From NCBI RefSeq assembly GCF_943913405.1, contig NZ_CALTYA010000008.1, positions 1 through 64,000 of the forward strand: a DNA stretch of 64,000 nt, read 5' to 3'. The translations under genes were made by a program, and so were the position numbers. This stretch comes from an uncultured Flavobacterium sp. GTDB lineage: Bacteria > Bacteroidota > Bacteroidia > Flavobacteriales > Flavobacteriaceae. A model generated the notes under the pieces. That model ran no database searches. It saw only the letters and a program-made list of their open reading frames with translations, and was not told the origin of the DNA. Below are positions 24,558 to 34,500 of this stretch, one piece after another (positions within the stretch are counted from its first letter, which is position 1; every line of letters begins with the position of its first letter).

Positions 24558-24932
24558 TTATTGATCAATGTACGTTTTGTTTCCGTTTTTATTAATATAG
24601 TATTTTCCTCCTTTTGGTCCGGTGTAGACTTTTTTACCATTGTAATATTCTCCGGAAGCTTTGTCTGTCGTTTTTTCTACTTCTTTTTTAACTTCTGTTT
24701 TCGATGTTACTGCTTTTTCTTTAGCTTTTGCTACATCTTGCTTTGCTGTTTTTTCAGCCTCTTTTGCTTTGGCATCCGCTTTTGTTGTTGCTTTTTTGGT
24801 GTCAGCCTTAGCTTCCGCCGTTTTTTGCTCTACTTTTGCTTTGGCATTTGCCTTTTTTTGTGCGGCCGTTTCTTGTGCGCTCATGAAGCCAGTGAAGAGA
24901 AGAGCGATTCCTAATGCGATGAATTTTTTCAT
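24558..24932 (-). CDS. exported Ala/Lys-rich protein with PBCV basic adaptor domain
   Basis: 124 residues. A signal peptide (MKKFIALGIALLFTGFMSAQ) is followed by about 70 residues made almost only of Ala, Lys, Glu and Thr, predicted as a single charged helix like histone H1 tails. The last 31 residues hold YYNGKKVYTGPKGGKYYI plus NKNGNKTYI, the PBCV-specific basic adaptor domain, a small motif first seen in chlorella viruses. Its function is unknown; a nucleic-acid or polyanion-binding envelope protein is a guess. The frame opens earlier at 24998, but the signal peptide fixes the start at 24932. Confidence 0.82.
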   Translation of the reverse strand: MKKFIALGIALLFTGFMSAQETAAQKKANAKAKVEQKTAEAKADTKKATTKADAKAKEAEKTAKQDVAKAKEKAVTSKTEVKKEVEKTTDKASGEYYNGKKVYTGPKGGKYYINKNGNKTYIDQ

Positions 24933-25022
24933 GATCCGTGGATTTAAAATTTGAATTAAAATTAATAAATTTATTAATACAAATGAATAGATTTGCATAA
25001 CAAAATAACAATTCTTAACGAT

Positions 25023-25724
25023 ATGAAATATATACTGCCAATATTGTGCCTAATTTTAATTTCTTCTTGCAAAAACCCAAAAGAGGCTGTTTACAGTGAG
25101 GAATTGTTGAAAAGCAACTATCATTATATTTCTGATAATGCTACGATTTTAGAGGCAGTGAAAGCGAATGTAAACGACACGACGTTTGTAAGATTGAAAG
25201 AATATGGCAAGGATTTTTTCTATGACATGAAATATGCGACGGATGCTAATTTTTTGAAGGCAAAAGTATATGATTGTCCAGAATGTTATTTGCGTTTTAA
25301 GACCGTAAAAGCATTGATCAATGCCAATTTGGCTTTTGTAAAACAAGGCTATAAGATTAAAATTTATGACTGCTATCGTCCGATTGACGTGCAGAAAAAA
25401 ATGTGGGAGATTGTTCCGAATCCTATATATGTGGCTGATCCGGCAAAAGGTTCGATTCACAATAGAGGCGGAGCAGTTGATATAACGCTGACTGATTTTA
25501 GCGGCAATGAGCTAGATATGGGAACGCAATTTGACCATTTCGGACCTGAAGCTTCTCACAATTATAAAACGCTTTCTGCTGAAGTTTTAGCCAACAGAAA
25601 ACTTTTGAAAGACGTCATGGTTAGAAATGGTTTTCGCTCTTTTGCATCTGAATGGTGGCATTATGACTTGACAAATGCATCCAATTCTTTTCCGGTTTCT
25701 AATTTTAAATGGAACTGTAAATAA
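25023..25724 (+). CDS. VanX-like M15 D-Ala-D-Ala dipeptidase lipoprotein
   Basis: 233-residue zinc dipeptidase. The lipobox is LISSC (Cys near residue 16), so it is a lipoprotein. The metal site is SIHNRGGAVDITLTD (near 145; His and Asp ligands) and EWWHYDL (near 215; His ligand and catalytic Glu), with CYRPIDVQKKMW before it. This is the M15D family, cutting D-Ala-D-Ala or D-Ala-X dipeptides, most likely for cell-wall recycling here since no vancomycin-resistance genes adjoin. The first Met of the frame (24993) lies 10 codons upstream of a normal lipoprotein signal, so I start at 25023. Confidence 0.9.
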   Translation: MKYILPILCLILISSCKNPKEAVYSEELLKSNYHYISDNATILEAVKANVNDTTFVRLKEYGKDFFYDMKYATDANFLKAKVYDCPECYLRFKTVKALINANLAFVKQGYKIKIYDCYRPIDVQKKMWEIVPNPIYVADPAKGSIHNRGGAVDITLTDFSGNELDMGTQFDHFGPEASHNYKTLSAEVLANRKLLKDVMVRNGFRSFASEWWHYDLTNASNSFPVSNFKWNCK

Positions 25725-26297
25725 TTACTTTTCGAGGCAAGAAATATAATCGATAAAGAAATTTTCGGGATAATAAGTCGCTTGGTCTAATTCTGAAACA
25801 AAGCTTGATCGAATCGGATAATCTACCGTTTCAGTTGAATATCTGATTCTTAACAGTGAAATTGGAGATTTTTTAAGTTCTTCAATCGTATTTTTCATAA
25901 AAAGAAACGACGCTGAAGTAATTCTGATATTTGAAGTCTGCTTTTCGTCGCGAACCATCGTGCCACAGCTTCCTTCATCTGAAATAAGCAATGTGATAAT
26001 TTTTCCGTTTGCCAACTGCAGATACATTTTAGAATTTTTATCAAAACAGTTGATTTTGATGAAATCTTTGCTTTTTTGAATCGATTGAAACTTCAGCATT
26101 GGGTATCCATTATCATTTGCCAGTGAAAAAATAATGTAGCTTGACGCGCCTCCAAAAACTTTTTCATACATGATTTTTGTCTTGGTTTCTTTGTAAGTTC
26201 CCAGCGTGTCATTGTATTCAGTAGAAAATTCACAAGGTTTTTGAGCGTAGATAATTGTTTGAGCCAGCAAAATTGTAATAAAAAGCAATCGTTTCAT
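25725..26297 (-). CDS. exported protein of unknown function
   Basis: 190 residues with a clear signal peptide (MKRLLFITILLAQTIIYAQ). The mature part is beta-rich with no known motif; two cysteines (near 22 and 112) and a final CLEK are present. It starts one base inside the stop of the upstream methyltransferase gene (TAATG overlap), so it is translated from the same operon that begins at tsaD. The stop adjoins that of the convergent VanX-like gene. Function unknown. Confidence 0.75.
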   Translation of the reverse strand: MKRLLFITILLAQTIIYAQKPCEFSTEYNDTLGTYKETKTKIMYEKVFGGASSYIIFSLANDNGYPMLKFQSIQKSKDFIKINCFDKNSKMYLQLANGKIITLLISDEGSCGTMVRDEKQTSNIRITSASFLFMKNTIEELKKSPISLLRIRYSTETVDYPIRSSFVSELDQATYYPENFFIDYISCLEK

Positions 26298-27481
26298 TAT
26301 TCAGATTTAATTTTGGTGCAAAGTAATACTATTTTATTAGTATTCAAATCGGTTGTAAAAAAACAATACAAGTTTCCGCCATCAGCAATTTTCCACTTTT
26401 TTCGGATGTTTTCTACGCTTTCTGGGAAATTTCTAGTGGTTATATTTGCTTTTTTGTTTTGTAAAAATTGCTTCATTTCTGATTTTCCATATTTGATATT
26501 TTCTGTAATTTCAAAAATCCTTCCAGGAAAATCAATGAGCGTGTCTGAAGTATAAAGATGTGAATTTTGGTGTAATTTATCCAAATTGAATTGCGAACTT
26601 ACAGCGTCGAAAGCTCCAGATTTCATGATGGCACTGTTGGGTTCGTACAGATATTTCTTTGGTTCGCTATAAAAAACTTCTAGAGCATCTTGTAAAAAGA
26701 AATTCGCTTTTTCTATTTTTTCCTTCGTAATATTCGCCGTTTTTATTTCAATTTCACCAGAATAATTTTTAGAAATTTCCCATAGCAGTTCTTTTACTTC
26801 GTTGTCAACAGCAACAATATGAATGGTTTTTACATTAGAAAGTTCTATCAAACCCGCAGAAATATCTAAAATCGGAGCGGTTTTGATCAATAGGTTTTCA
26901 GAATACTTGAAATAGTTTTCTAACAATTCAGGAACATTTGGCAAACAGTCTTTCAGTAGGAAAACCTTTCCCTTTGCGTCGCTTCGCCTTGAAGGATCGA
27001 TATAAATCCAATCAAATTTTCTGTTTAAATTCTTTAAAATTTCAAAGCTGTCTCCGGCAAAGCACTTGATATTTTCCGCTTTTAATTGCTGGAAATTATG
27101 ATTGACAATATCTGACAATTCATAATCCATTTCGCAATGAACTACAGATTTAAATTTTTTTGAAAAATAAAAATCATCTACGCCAAAACCGCCGGTCAAG
27201 TCAATCAGGCTTTCGCCAGAAATAAGTTCTGATTTGTACAAAGCAGTTTTTTCAGAAGAAGTCTGTTCAACCGAAATCTTTGAAGGATAAACAATTTCTT
27301 CAGTAGAAAACCAAGTGGGAAGTTTATGCTCTGATTTTGATTTTGCTGTAATCTGGTTTAAAATTACAGCAAAATCAACCTCTGGAAAAGGATTTTTCTG
27401 AAAAGCAATTTTTGAAATATCCTTATTTAAATTGGAATTTATAAAATCTTGAATAGCTTGATTTAAAACTTCTGAAATCAA
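26297..27481 (-). CDS. class I SAM-dependent methyltransferase, THUMP-like
   Basis: 394-residue protein with a Rossmann methyltransferase core: LIDLTGGFGVDDFYFS (near 92) as the SAM loop, HCEMDYEL after strand 2, CFAGDSFEIL (near 140) and the motif IV-like IYIDPSRRSDAKGKVF (near 160). DPSRR is like the DPPR/NPPY catalytic motifs of nucleic-acid methyltransferases. The C-terminal 100 residues resemble the THUMP-like domain of this conserved Bacteroidota family. The target is probably RNA. It lies one base after the AI-2E-type gene. Confidence 0.82.
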   Translation of the reverse strand: MISEVLNQAIQDFINSNLNKDISKIAFQKNPFPEVDFAVILNQITAKSKSEHKLPTWFSTEEIVYPSKISVEQTSSEKTALYKSELISGESLIDLTGGFGVDDFYFSKKFKSVVHCEMDYELSDIVNHNFQQLKAENIKCFAGDSFEILKNLNRKFDWIYIDPSRRSDAKGKVFLLKDCLPNVPELLENYFKYSENLLIKTAPILDISAGLIELSNVKTIHIVAVDNEVKELLWEISKNYSGEIEIKTANITKEKIEKANFFLQDALEVFYSEPKKYLYEPNSAIMKSGAFDAVSSQFNLDKLHQNSHLYTSDTLIDFPGRIFEITENIKYGKSEMKQFLQNKKANITTRNFPESVENIRKKWKIADGGNLYCFFTTDLNTNKIVLLCTKIKSE

Positions 27482-27482
27482 C

Positions 27483-28574
27483 TTATATTTTTTTGGTTAA
27501 CACTTTTACGACCGGATTTTCAGGAAAAAATTCTTTCGCAACCACTTTTGCAATCGTATACAAAGGCACTGCGACAATCATTCCGAGGACTCCGAATACA
27601 AATCCGCTGGCCAAAATTACGATAAAAATCTCCAAAGGATGCGAGTTTACGCTATTTGAAAAAATCAGCGGTGTCGTGACGTTATTGTCGATAATTTGAG
27701 CTACAGAATAGCCGATCAAGACATACAAAGTTGTAGAAAGCATGTGGCTTTGATTGTCAGGACCCATATTGCTGAGCATCGTTAAAACGGCAACCAAAAC
27801 TGTTGCAATTAAAGGCCCTACATAAGGAATAATGTTTAGTAAAGCCGTGATAAAGGCGATAATAAAAGCATTTTGCACGCCAAAAATAAGCAAGACAATA
27901 AGATATAAAATAAATAAAATAGTCATTTGCCCAATCAATCCGATGAAATAACGGCTCAACAAATGATTGATTTTTTGAAATGAATTTAGGATTTTGCCTT
28001 CATGTTCGCTCGGTAGAATTTTCTTAGCGTTGATGGTAAATAATTTCCTGTCTTTTAAGAAAAAGAAAGTGATGAAAATTACTGAACCAATTGCAACACC
28101 AACGTCGCCAAGTATTGTTATCAGAGAGTTTATGAAGTTAGGAATGAAATTTAAATTCAATTTTGAAGCTAAATTTGATTGCTTCAGCATGTTTTGCGCA
28201 TCAATATTATGATCTGAGAAATAAGTGTCTAATTGATTGACTAGGTGGGTAATATCTTGCTGTAATTTTCCAGTGTCCAAAAGCGAAAGGTTTTCGCCCT
28301 GAGAAATAATCAGAGGCACGAACATCATGATGAAACCGGCCAAAAGCAATATGAAAAAGACTAAAGTCACGATGACGGCGACAATGTGGTTGAATTTGCA
28401 TTTTCTTTCCAAAAATTTCACAATCGGATTTCCAATCATGCTGACAATTAAGGCAATAAAGAGAAATAAAATTACAGATTGAATTTTGTAAAGCAGAAAT
28501 AAAAGCAAAATTGCACCAGTTGTAATAACCAATGCTCTTAAAATTCCGTTTCCAATAGTTTTAGAGGTCACCAT
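27483..28574 (-). CDS. AI-2E/PerM family membrane transporter
   Basis: 363-residue polytopic membrane protein with about eight hydrophobic segments: two near 15-50, one at 60-85, a cytoplasmic or periplasmic middle domain (90-150), then more at 150-175, 205-260, 275-295 and 310-345. Conserved PerM-family pieces are FLERKCKFNHIVAVIV, FLKDRKLFTINAKKILP, NIIPYVGPLIATV (near 245) and PLEIFIVILASGFVFGVLGM (near 313). Substrates range from autoinducer-2 to ions; the sequence does not tell. Part of the long minus-strand unit, 63 bases after the TrmH-family gene. Confidence 0.87.
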   Translation of the reverse strand: MVTSKTIGNGILRALVITTGAILLLFLLYKIQSVILFLFIALIVSMIGNPIVKFLERKCKFNHIVAVIVTLVFFILLLAGFIMMFVPLIISQGENLSLLDTGKLQQDITHLVNQLDTYFSDHNIDAQNMLKQSNLASKLNLNFIPNFINSLITILGDVGVAIGSVIFITFFFLKDRKLFTINAKKILPSEHEGKILNSFQKINHLLSRYFIGLIGQMTILFILYLIVLLIFGVQNAFIIAFITALLNIIPYVGPLIATVLVAVLTMLSNMGPDNQSHMLSTTLYVLIGYSVAQIIDNNVTTPLIFSNSVNSHPLEIFIVILASGFVFGVLGMIVAVPLYTIAKVVAKEFFPENPVVKVLTKKI

Positions 28575-28637
28575 AGTTTAGAGGTTTTGTTAATCTAATT
28601 TAATCAAAAAAAATGGCGTTTTGTTAATTTTAAGAAA

Positions 28638-29141
28638 CTATATAGAAAGTTTTTTAGTAATCTCAAACAATGCAATTCCAGTAGCTTGCACAACATTCAT
28701 GCTTGAATTTTTTCCAAACATTTCGATATGAACCGTTTGGTTTGATATTTTTAGTAGTTTTTCGCTGATTCCAGAAATTTCGTTTCCGATAATTAATGCA
28801 ATCTTTTTATTTGGAATTTTTAAATCTTGGATAGCTTGGCTACTTGACGTGATTTCTAATGAAATTATCTCATAATCAGACAAATAGTCTATAATTTCAG
28901 CTTCATTATTAATAACTTCATAAGGAATTGTCAAATGTGTGCTTCGTGAAGTTCGGTTAATTTTTCTAGGATTCAAAGGAAGATTTTCGCCAATAAAAAC
29001 AATTTTTTCTACGCCAAAAGCTTCACTGATTCTAAAAATAGAGCCAATATTATCTTGAAAATAAATTCTGTCGCAAATTAACGTAATCGGGAATTTTTTT
29101 TCAGAAAACCGCTTCTGTTCGTGATTGAGCTGCAACGACAT
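28638..29141 (-). CDS. TrmH/SpoU family RNA 2'-O-methyltransferase
   Basis: 167-residue SPOUT-fold enzyme. Motif 1 is LICDRIYFQDNIGSIFRISEA (near 22 onward, with Asn and Arg), motif 2 is IALIIGNEISGISEKLLK (near 115) and motif 3 is VHIEMFGKNSSMNVVQATG (near 135), forming the trefoil-knot SAM site. It probably methylates ribose in tRNA or rRNA; the length fits the short tRNA-type members. It starts 1 base after the DUF4159 gene, in the operon with tsaD and rsmE. Confidence 0.88.
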   Translation of the reverse strand: MSLQLNHEQKRFSEKKFPITLICDRIYFQDNIGSIFRISEAFGVEKIVFIGENLPLNPRKINRTSRSTHLTIPYEVINNEAEIIDYLSDYEIISLEITSSSQAIQDLKIPNKKIALIIGNEISGISEKLLKISNQTVHIEMFGKNSSMNVVQATGIALFEITKKLSI

Positions 29142-29142
29142 A

Positions 29143-29784
29143 TTAATTGTTGAAGATGTAATTTATAATGTTAGCGCCCATTTTCAAAGCTTTTTCACGA
29201 ACTTCTTTCGGGTCGTTATGAACTTCAGGATCTTCCCAGCCGTCACCTAAATCGGTTTCATAGGTGTATAAAAGCGCCAGCCTGTTTTCTAGAAAAATTC
29301 CAAAAGCTTGCGGTCTTTTATTGTCATGCTCGTGAATTTTCGGAATTCCGGCAGGAAAGGAGTAAGGCTTCTGAAAAATCGCATGATTAGCAGGAATTTC
29401 TACCAATTCGTTATTTGGAAACAATTTTTTGATTTCCTTTCTGATAAATTCGTCCATTCCATAATTATCGTCAATGTGAAGAAATCCGCCGGAAGACAGA
29501 TAATTTCGAAGATTTATTTTTTCAGAATCGCTAAAAACAACATTTCCGTGACCCGTCATGTGAATGAACGGATACGAAAGCAAATCTGGGCTTCCAGGTT
29601 CGACTGTTGCTGGTTTTGAAGCAATTTTTGTATTGATATTTTGATTGCAAAACTTAATCAGATTCGGCAAAGCTGTCGGATTTCCATACCAGTCGCCACC
29701 GCCACTATATTTCAAAAGCGCAATTTCTTGGGCATTTCCATAGAAAGAAAAAATTAAGAAAAAGACAATTATTAATTTTTTCAT
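29143..29784 (-). CDS. exported DUF4159 domain protein
   Basis: 213 residues. Signal peptide MKKLIIVFFLIFSFYGNAQ, then the DUF4159 domain: LLKYSGGGDWYGNPTAL (near 23), FIHMTGHGNVVFSD (near 70), LRNYLSSGGFLHIDDNYG (near 88) and the C-terminal YTYETDLGDGWEDPEVHND. The GGFLHIDD and GHG pieces give it the look of a class I glutamine-amidotransferase-like flavodoxin fold. Function unknown. An alternative start at 29796 would overlap rsmE by 8 bases (ATGAATAA); I prefer the internal Met because it starts a clean signal peptide. Confidence 0.83.
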   Translation of the reverse strand: MKKLIIVFFLIFSFYGNAQEIALLKYSGGGDWYGNPTALPNLIKFCNQNINTKIASKPATVEPGSPDLLSYPFIHMTGHGNVVFSDSEKINLRNYLSSGGFLHIDDNYGMDEFIRKEIKKLFPNNELVEIPANHAIFQKPYSFPAGIPKIHEHDNKRPQAFGIFLENRLALLYTYETDLGDGWEDPEVHNDPKEVREKALKMGANIINYIFNN

Positions 29785-29788
29785 AGGC

Positions 29789-30496
29789 TTATTCATTTGT
29801 GAAAACTACGCTGTGGCAAGCTACAACTGCAGCAGTTTCCGTTCTTAAACGAGTGTTTCCTAAAGTTACCGGAATGTAATTGTTTTCTAAAGCCAAATTA
29901 ATTTCCTTTTCAGAAAAATCGCCTTCCGGACCAATTAAAATCGTTACATTTTGATTAGGTTTCAAAACACTTTTCAATGATTTTTTATCGGTTTCTTCAC
30001 AATGAGCGATTAAATTTAAGCCTTCGCTTTTTTGTTGTTTTATAAAATCCTTAAACGCAATCGGTTCGTTTAATTTTGGAAGATAATATTGCAAAGATTG
30101 TTTCATTGCTGACAAAATAATCTTGTCAAAACGATCAGTTTTTATAATTTTTCTTTCAGAATGATCGCAGATAATTGGCGTAATTTCAGTAACTCCAAGT
30201 TCTGTTGCTTTCTCTAAAAACCATTCAAAACGGTCGTTCATTTTTGTCGGAGCTACTGCTAAATGCAACTTATATTTTGAAGGTTCGCTTTTCTCTGAAG
30301 AAATAATTTTGACTTGGCATTTGGAGTCAGAAGCTAAGATTATTTCTGTTTTAAATAAAAAGCCTAATCCATTTGTTACAAATAAGTTATCACCTTCTTT
30401 TTTACGTAAAACTTTAATAATGTGTTTGCTTTCTTCTCTGTCAAAAAAGAAGTTTTCGGCATTTTCTGAAATGGCTGAATTGTAAAATAATTGCAT
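29789..30496 (-). CDS. rsmE: 16S rRNA (uracil1498-N3)-methyltransferase
   Basis: Methylates N3 of U1498 in the small ribosomal subunit. The 235-residue protein has the N-terminal PUA-like part (FFDREESKHIIKVLRKKEGD near 17) and the SPOUT domain: KMNDRFEWFLEKATELGVTE (near 90), IICDHSERKI, ILIGPEGDFSEKEI (near 180) and VTLGNTRLRTETAAVVA (near 210). All RsmE signatures are present. It follows tsaD by 2 bases. Confidence 0.95.
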   Translation of the reverse strand: MQLFYNSAISENAENFFFDREESKHIIKVLRKKEGDNLFVTNGLGFLFKTEIILASDSKCQVKIISSEKSEPSKYKLHLAVAPTKMNDRFEWFLEKATELGVTEITPIICDHSERKIIKTDRFDKIILSAMKQSLQYYLPKLNEPIAFKDFIKQQKSEGLNLIAHCEETDKKSLKSVLKPNQNVTILIGPEGDFSEKEINLALENNYIPVTLGNTRLRTETAAVVACHSVVFTNE

Positions 30497-30498
30497 AA

Positions 30499-31521
30499 TT
30501 AAAACTGTATTCTTGCTTTTGAAACGACAGAATTGTCTTCAAAGTTTGAGGCTAAATATTTTTGATAACCTACAATTCCAATCATTGCAGCATTATCGGT
30601 TGTGTATTCAAATTTTGGGATGAAAGTTTTCCATCCGTGTTTTTTCTCGGCATCTTTTATGGCTGTTCTGATTCCTGAATTTGCAGAAACGCCACCGCCG
30701 ATTGCTACCTGTTTGATTCCGGTTTCAGCAACTGCCAATTTCAATTTGTCCATCAAAATCTGAACAATTGTGTATTGAATCGAAGCGCAAATATCATTGA
30801 TGTTTTCTTCTATAAAATTTGGGTTTTCGGCTACTTTTTTCTGTATAAAATATAAAATCGCAGTTTTTAAGCCACTAAAGCTGAAATTTAATCCAGGAAC
30901 TTTCGGTTTAGTAAAAGCAAAAGCTTTCGGATTACCAAGCTGAGCATATTTATCAACCAAAGGACCGCCTGGATAGGGAAGTCCCAAAATTTTTGCACTC
31001 TTGTCAAAAGCTTCGCCGACAGCATCATCAGTCGTTTCTCCGATAATCTCCATATCAAAAAAACCGTTGACTTTTACGATTTGCGTGTGACCGCCACTGA
31101 TTGTCAAAGCTAAAAAAGGAAATTCAGGCTTATCAAAACCTTCTTCATCGATAAAATGGGCCAAAATATGCGCATGCATGTGATTTACAGCAATTAACGG
31201 AATTTTTAAAGCCAAAGCCAGGGATTTTGCAAATGAGCTTCCTACTAAAAGTGAGCCCATCAAGCCAGGTCCTTGCGTAAAAGCTATTGCTTTTAACTGA
31301 TTTTTGTCGATATTTGCTTTACGGATGGCCATTTCGATTACCGGAACAATATTTTGCTGGTGCGCTCTCGAAGCTAATTCAGGAACGACGCCGCCATATT
31401 CTCCGTGAATACTCTGGTTTGCCACAACATTTGACAATACTTTAGCGTTCTGCATAACAGCAGCTGCAGTATCGTCACACGAACTTTCGATGGCCAGTAT
31501 AAAAAGTGGGTTATTTCCCAT
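30499..31521 (-). CDS. tsaD: tRNA N6-threonylcarbamoyladenosine synthase subunit TsaD
   Basis: Catalytic subunit that transfers threonylcarbamoyl to A37 of ANN-decoding tRNAs. The 340-residue ASKHA-fold protein starts with PLFILAIESSCDDTAAAV, carries the metal motif HMHAHIL (near 110), SGGHTQIVKV (near 136), GEAFDKSAKILGLPYPGGP (near 160) and GGGVSANSG (near 273). The frame is open upstream to 31644, but that part is AT-rich non-homologous sequence overlapping the tamB promoter; the ATG at 31521 gives the standard N-terminus. First gene of an operon with rsmE, divergent from tamB. Confidence 0.95.
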   Translation of the reverse strand: MGNNPLFILAIESSCDDTAAAVMQNAKVLSNVVANQSIHGEYGGVVPELASRAHQQNIVPVIEMAIRKANIDKNQLKAIAFTQGPGLMGSLLVGSSFAKSLALALKIPLIAVNHMHAHILAHFIDEEGFDKPEFPFLALTISGGHTQIVKVNGFFDMEIIGETTDDAVGEAFDKSAKILGLPYPGGPLVDKYAQLGNPKAFAFTKPKVPGLNFSFSGLKTAILYFIQKKVAENPNFIEENINDICASIQYTIVQILMDKLKLAVAETGIKQVAIGGGVSANSGIRTAIKDAEKKHGWKTFIPKFEYTTDNAAMIGIVGYQKYLASNFEDNSVVSKARIQF

Positions 31522-31542
31522 AAAAGGGCATGGATTTTGAAT

Positions 31543-31550
31543 TATATTTG
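31543..31550 (+). promoter_or_regulatory. -7 box of the tamB promoter
   Basis: TATATTTG in the divergent gap 22 bases from the tsaD start. Transcription would begin near 31557, which limits where tamB translation can start. Confidence 0.5.
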
Positions 31551-31564
31551 ACAAAAATAAAACA

Positions 31565-34500
31565 ATTAAGAGTATCAAAAAATTTAAAAAAATAGTATTT
31601 CGAACCTTTTTAGGTTTAATCCTACTTTTGCTGGTACTCGGCATTGCACTTTCGCTACCTTTTGTTCAGACCAAAATCGCGCATTATGTGACTGAAATGC
31701 TCAACGAAGATTATGGAACTGACATTTATGTAGACAAAGTTGAAATCTCGGTTTTTGGTACGGTAAAACTTAAAGACGTACTGATAAAAGACCATCACAA
31801 AGATACGCTGATTTCTGCTACATCCATCAAAACAAATATTTTAAGTATTAAAAAGCTCAGGGAAGGCGATTTGTTTTTTGGAGATATTTATACCGACAAG
31901 CTGTTTTTCAACCTCAAAAATTATAAAAACGAGAAAGAATCCAATATCAACGTTTTTGTAAAATTATTTGAAACTGGCAAAAAAGCAACAAAACCTTTTC
32001 AGCTTACGGCCGATAATATTTTCTTGAATAAGAGTCGTTTTAGGATTACGAATGAAAATAGCACGAATCCGGTGAGCGTTAATTTTACTAAGATGAACGC
32101 GAATGCTCGAAAGTTTAAAATTTATGGAAGCGATATTACCGCTGAAATAAAAAGGCTTTCGCTTCAAGATCATCGAGGTATTTTTGTAAAGGATTTGGTG
32201 GCAAAATTCAGCTATTCAAAAGAAAGCATGTTGCTGAAAGAGCTTACCGTTTTGACGAAAGAATCAAGCTTGAAAGGGAATATCGTCCTGACTTACAAAG
32301 AAGGCGGGCTTGCTGATTTTGTAAATAAAGTTCATATTGACGCTGATATCGATTCTGCTTCAGTTTCTACAAATGAATTGAATTATTTCTACAATGAATT
32401 CGGGAAAGGCAAAAAGTTCAATTTTTCTACGCTTTTGACCGGAACAATGAATGATTTCCATACTAGAAATTTGAAATTGAAGGTTGATCATCATTCAGAA
32501 ATTATTGGTAATATTAATTTCAAGAATCTTTTCAATCCAGATAAAAATGCTTTTTTGATTCGTGGTGATTTCAAAAAATTGGCTTCTGATTATGGAAATT
32601 TAAAATCCATTTTACCAAGAATTTTAGGCGAAAAACTACCTTCTTCTTTAGAAAAACTAGGTAATTTTGATATTACAGGAAATGCGCAAGTCACTAAAAC
32701 TGCGGTAAAAGCTGATTTGTATCTGACAACTGCAATTGGTGAACTTGGCGCTGTTTTACAACTTTATAATATTGACAATATCGATAATGCTTCCTATGAA
32801 GGAAATGTCAATTTTGAGAAATTCAATATAGGAAGATTTTTAGATCAAAAGGATTTTGGTACAGTAACAGTCGATCTTGAAGTAAAAGGAAAAGGTTTTA
32901 CGCGAAAATTTTTGGATACAAAAATTAACGGAAATATCTACAGCTTAAATTTCAAAAAATACAATTACAAAAATATTAAAGTAGACGGAAATCTGAAAAA
33001 TCCGCTGTTTCAAGGAAGAGTTGTCGTAAACGATGCAAACTTGAAATTAGATTTTGACGGACTTCTTGATTTGAGCAAAAAAGAAAATCGGTATGATTTC
33101 CATGCTTTGATTGACTATGCCGATTTGAACAAACTGAATCTTGTAAAAAGAGACTCGATTTCCTTGTTTAAGGGAGATATTACGATGCAGATTACTGGAA
33201 ATAGCTTGGATAATATGTATGGAAATATCGCAATTTCCCAAACGTCTTACCAAAACCAAAAAGACACTTATTTCTTTGATGATTTTACGGTCAATTCTAC
33301 TTTTGATGAAAATAGAGTGCGAACGATTGCTATAAATTCTCCTGATATCATCCAAGGAAAAATCGTCGGGAAGTATGAATTTGCCCAAGTTCAAAAAATT
33401 GCAGAGAACGCAATCGGAAGCCTTTATACCAATTATATTCCTAATAAAGTCAAGCATGGACAATTTCTAGATTTCAATTTTTCCATTTATAACAAGCTGA
33501 TTGAGATTTTCTTGCCACAGGTTTCTGTCGGCGTGAATACTTTTGTTTCTGGAAAAATTAGTTCCAATACCAACGAGTTTAAGATGAATTTCAATTCGCC
33601 TACAATTCTGGCTTATGGCAGTCAGATTGATAATCTTTCGTTGGAAATTGACAATAAAAATCCGCTTTACAATGCTTACGTAGAAATGGACAGCATTAAG
33701 ACCAAGCAGTATAAAATTTCAGATTTCAGTTTAATTAACGTTAAGCTGGAAGATACTTTATTTTTTAGGACAGAATTTAAAGGCGGAAATCAAGCGAGAG
33801 ATTCTTATAAACTAAATGTCTACCACACGATTGACGAGAAAAATAATAACGTAGTCGGAATTAAGAAATCAGAAGTCAACGTCAAAAACTATTTGTGGTT
33901 TCTGAACGAAAAAGATTCTTCTGACAACAAAATCGTATTTGATAAAAAACTCAAGAATTTCTCTATCGAAAACATTTTGATGACGCACAACAACCAGAAA
34001 ATTCAACTGGCGGGTGTTGTTAGAGATAGTACTTATAAAGACGTGAAGCTGAGTTTTGATGATGTAAGCCTTGAAAAATTACTGCCCTCGATGGACAGTC
34101 TTCGCGTGGCGGGAAATTTGAACGGCGAAATTGATTTCAAGCAGAATAAAAACATTTACCGACCGACATCATCAATCACGATTGACAGCTTGCATGTCAA
34201 TGAAATCAGTCTTGGAAATCTTTCTGTAGCCATTCAAGGGAATGATAATTTGAATCGTTTTAGCGTAAATTCTGTTTTAGAGAATAATAATGTAGAGAAT
34301 TTCACGGCTACTGGAGATATCGGAATTATAAATAAGCAGACTTTTTTCGACTTAAATTTCAAATTCGATCGTTTTAATCTTGGTGCTTTGAGTCCGCTTG
34401 GAGGAAATGTGATTTCAAGAATTCGAGGATTTGCAACCGGAAATGCAGGCTTTGCAGGAACTTTAAAAAATCCTGAAATTAACGGAAGGCTATTTTTAGA

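Noticed and set aside
24561..24954. Plus-strand Cys/Phe-rich frames opposite the PBCV-adaptor gene
   Set aside because: They are the antisense of GCT/AAA-rich codons in the Ala/Lys helix; the minus-strand protein has a signal peptide and a known domain.
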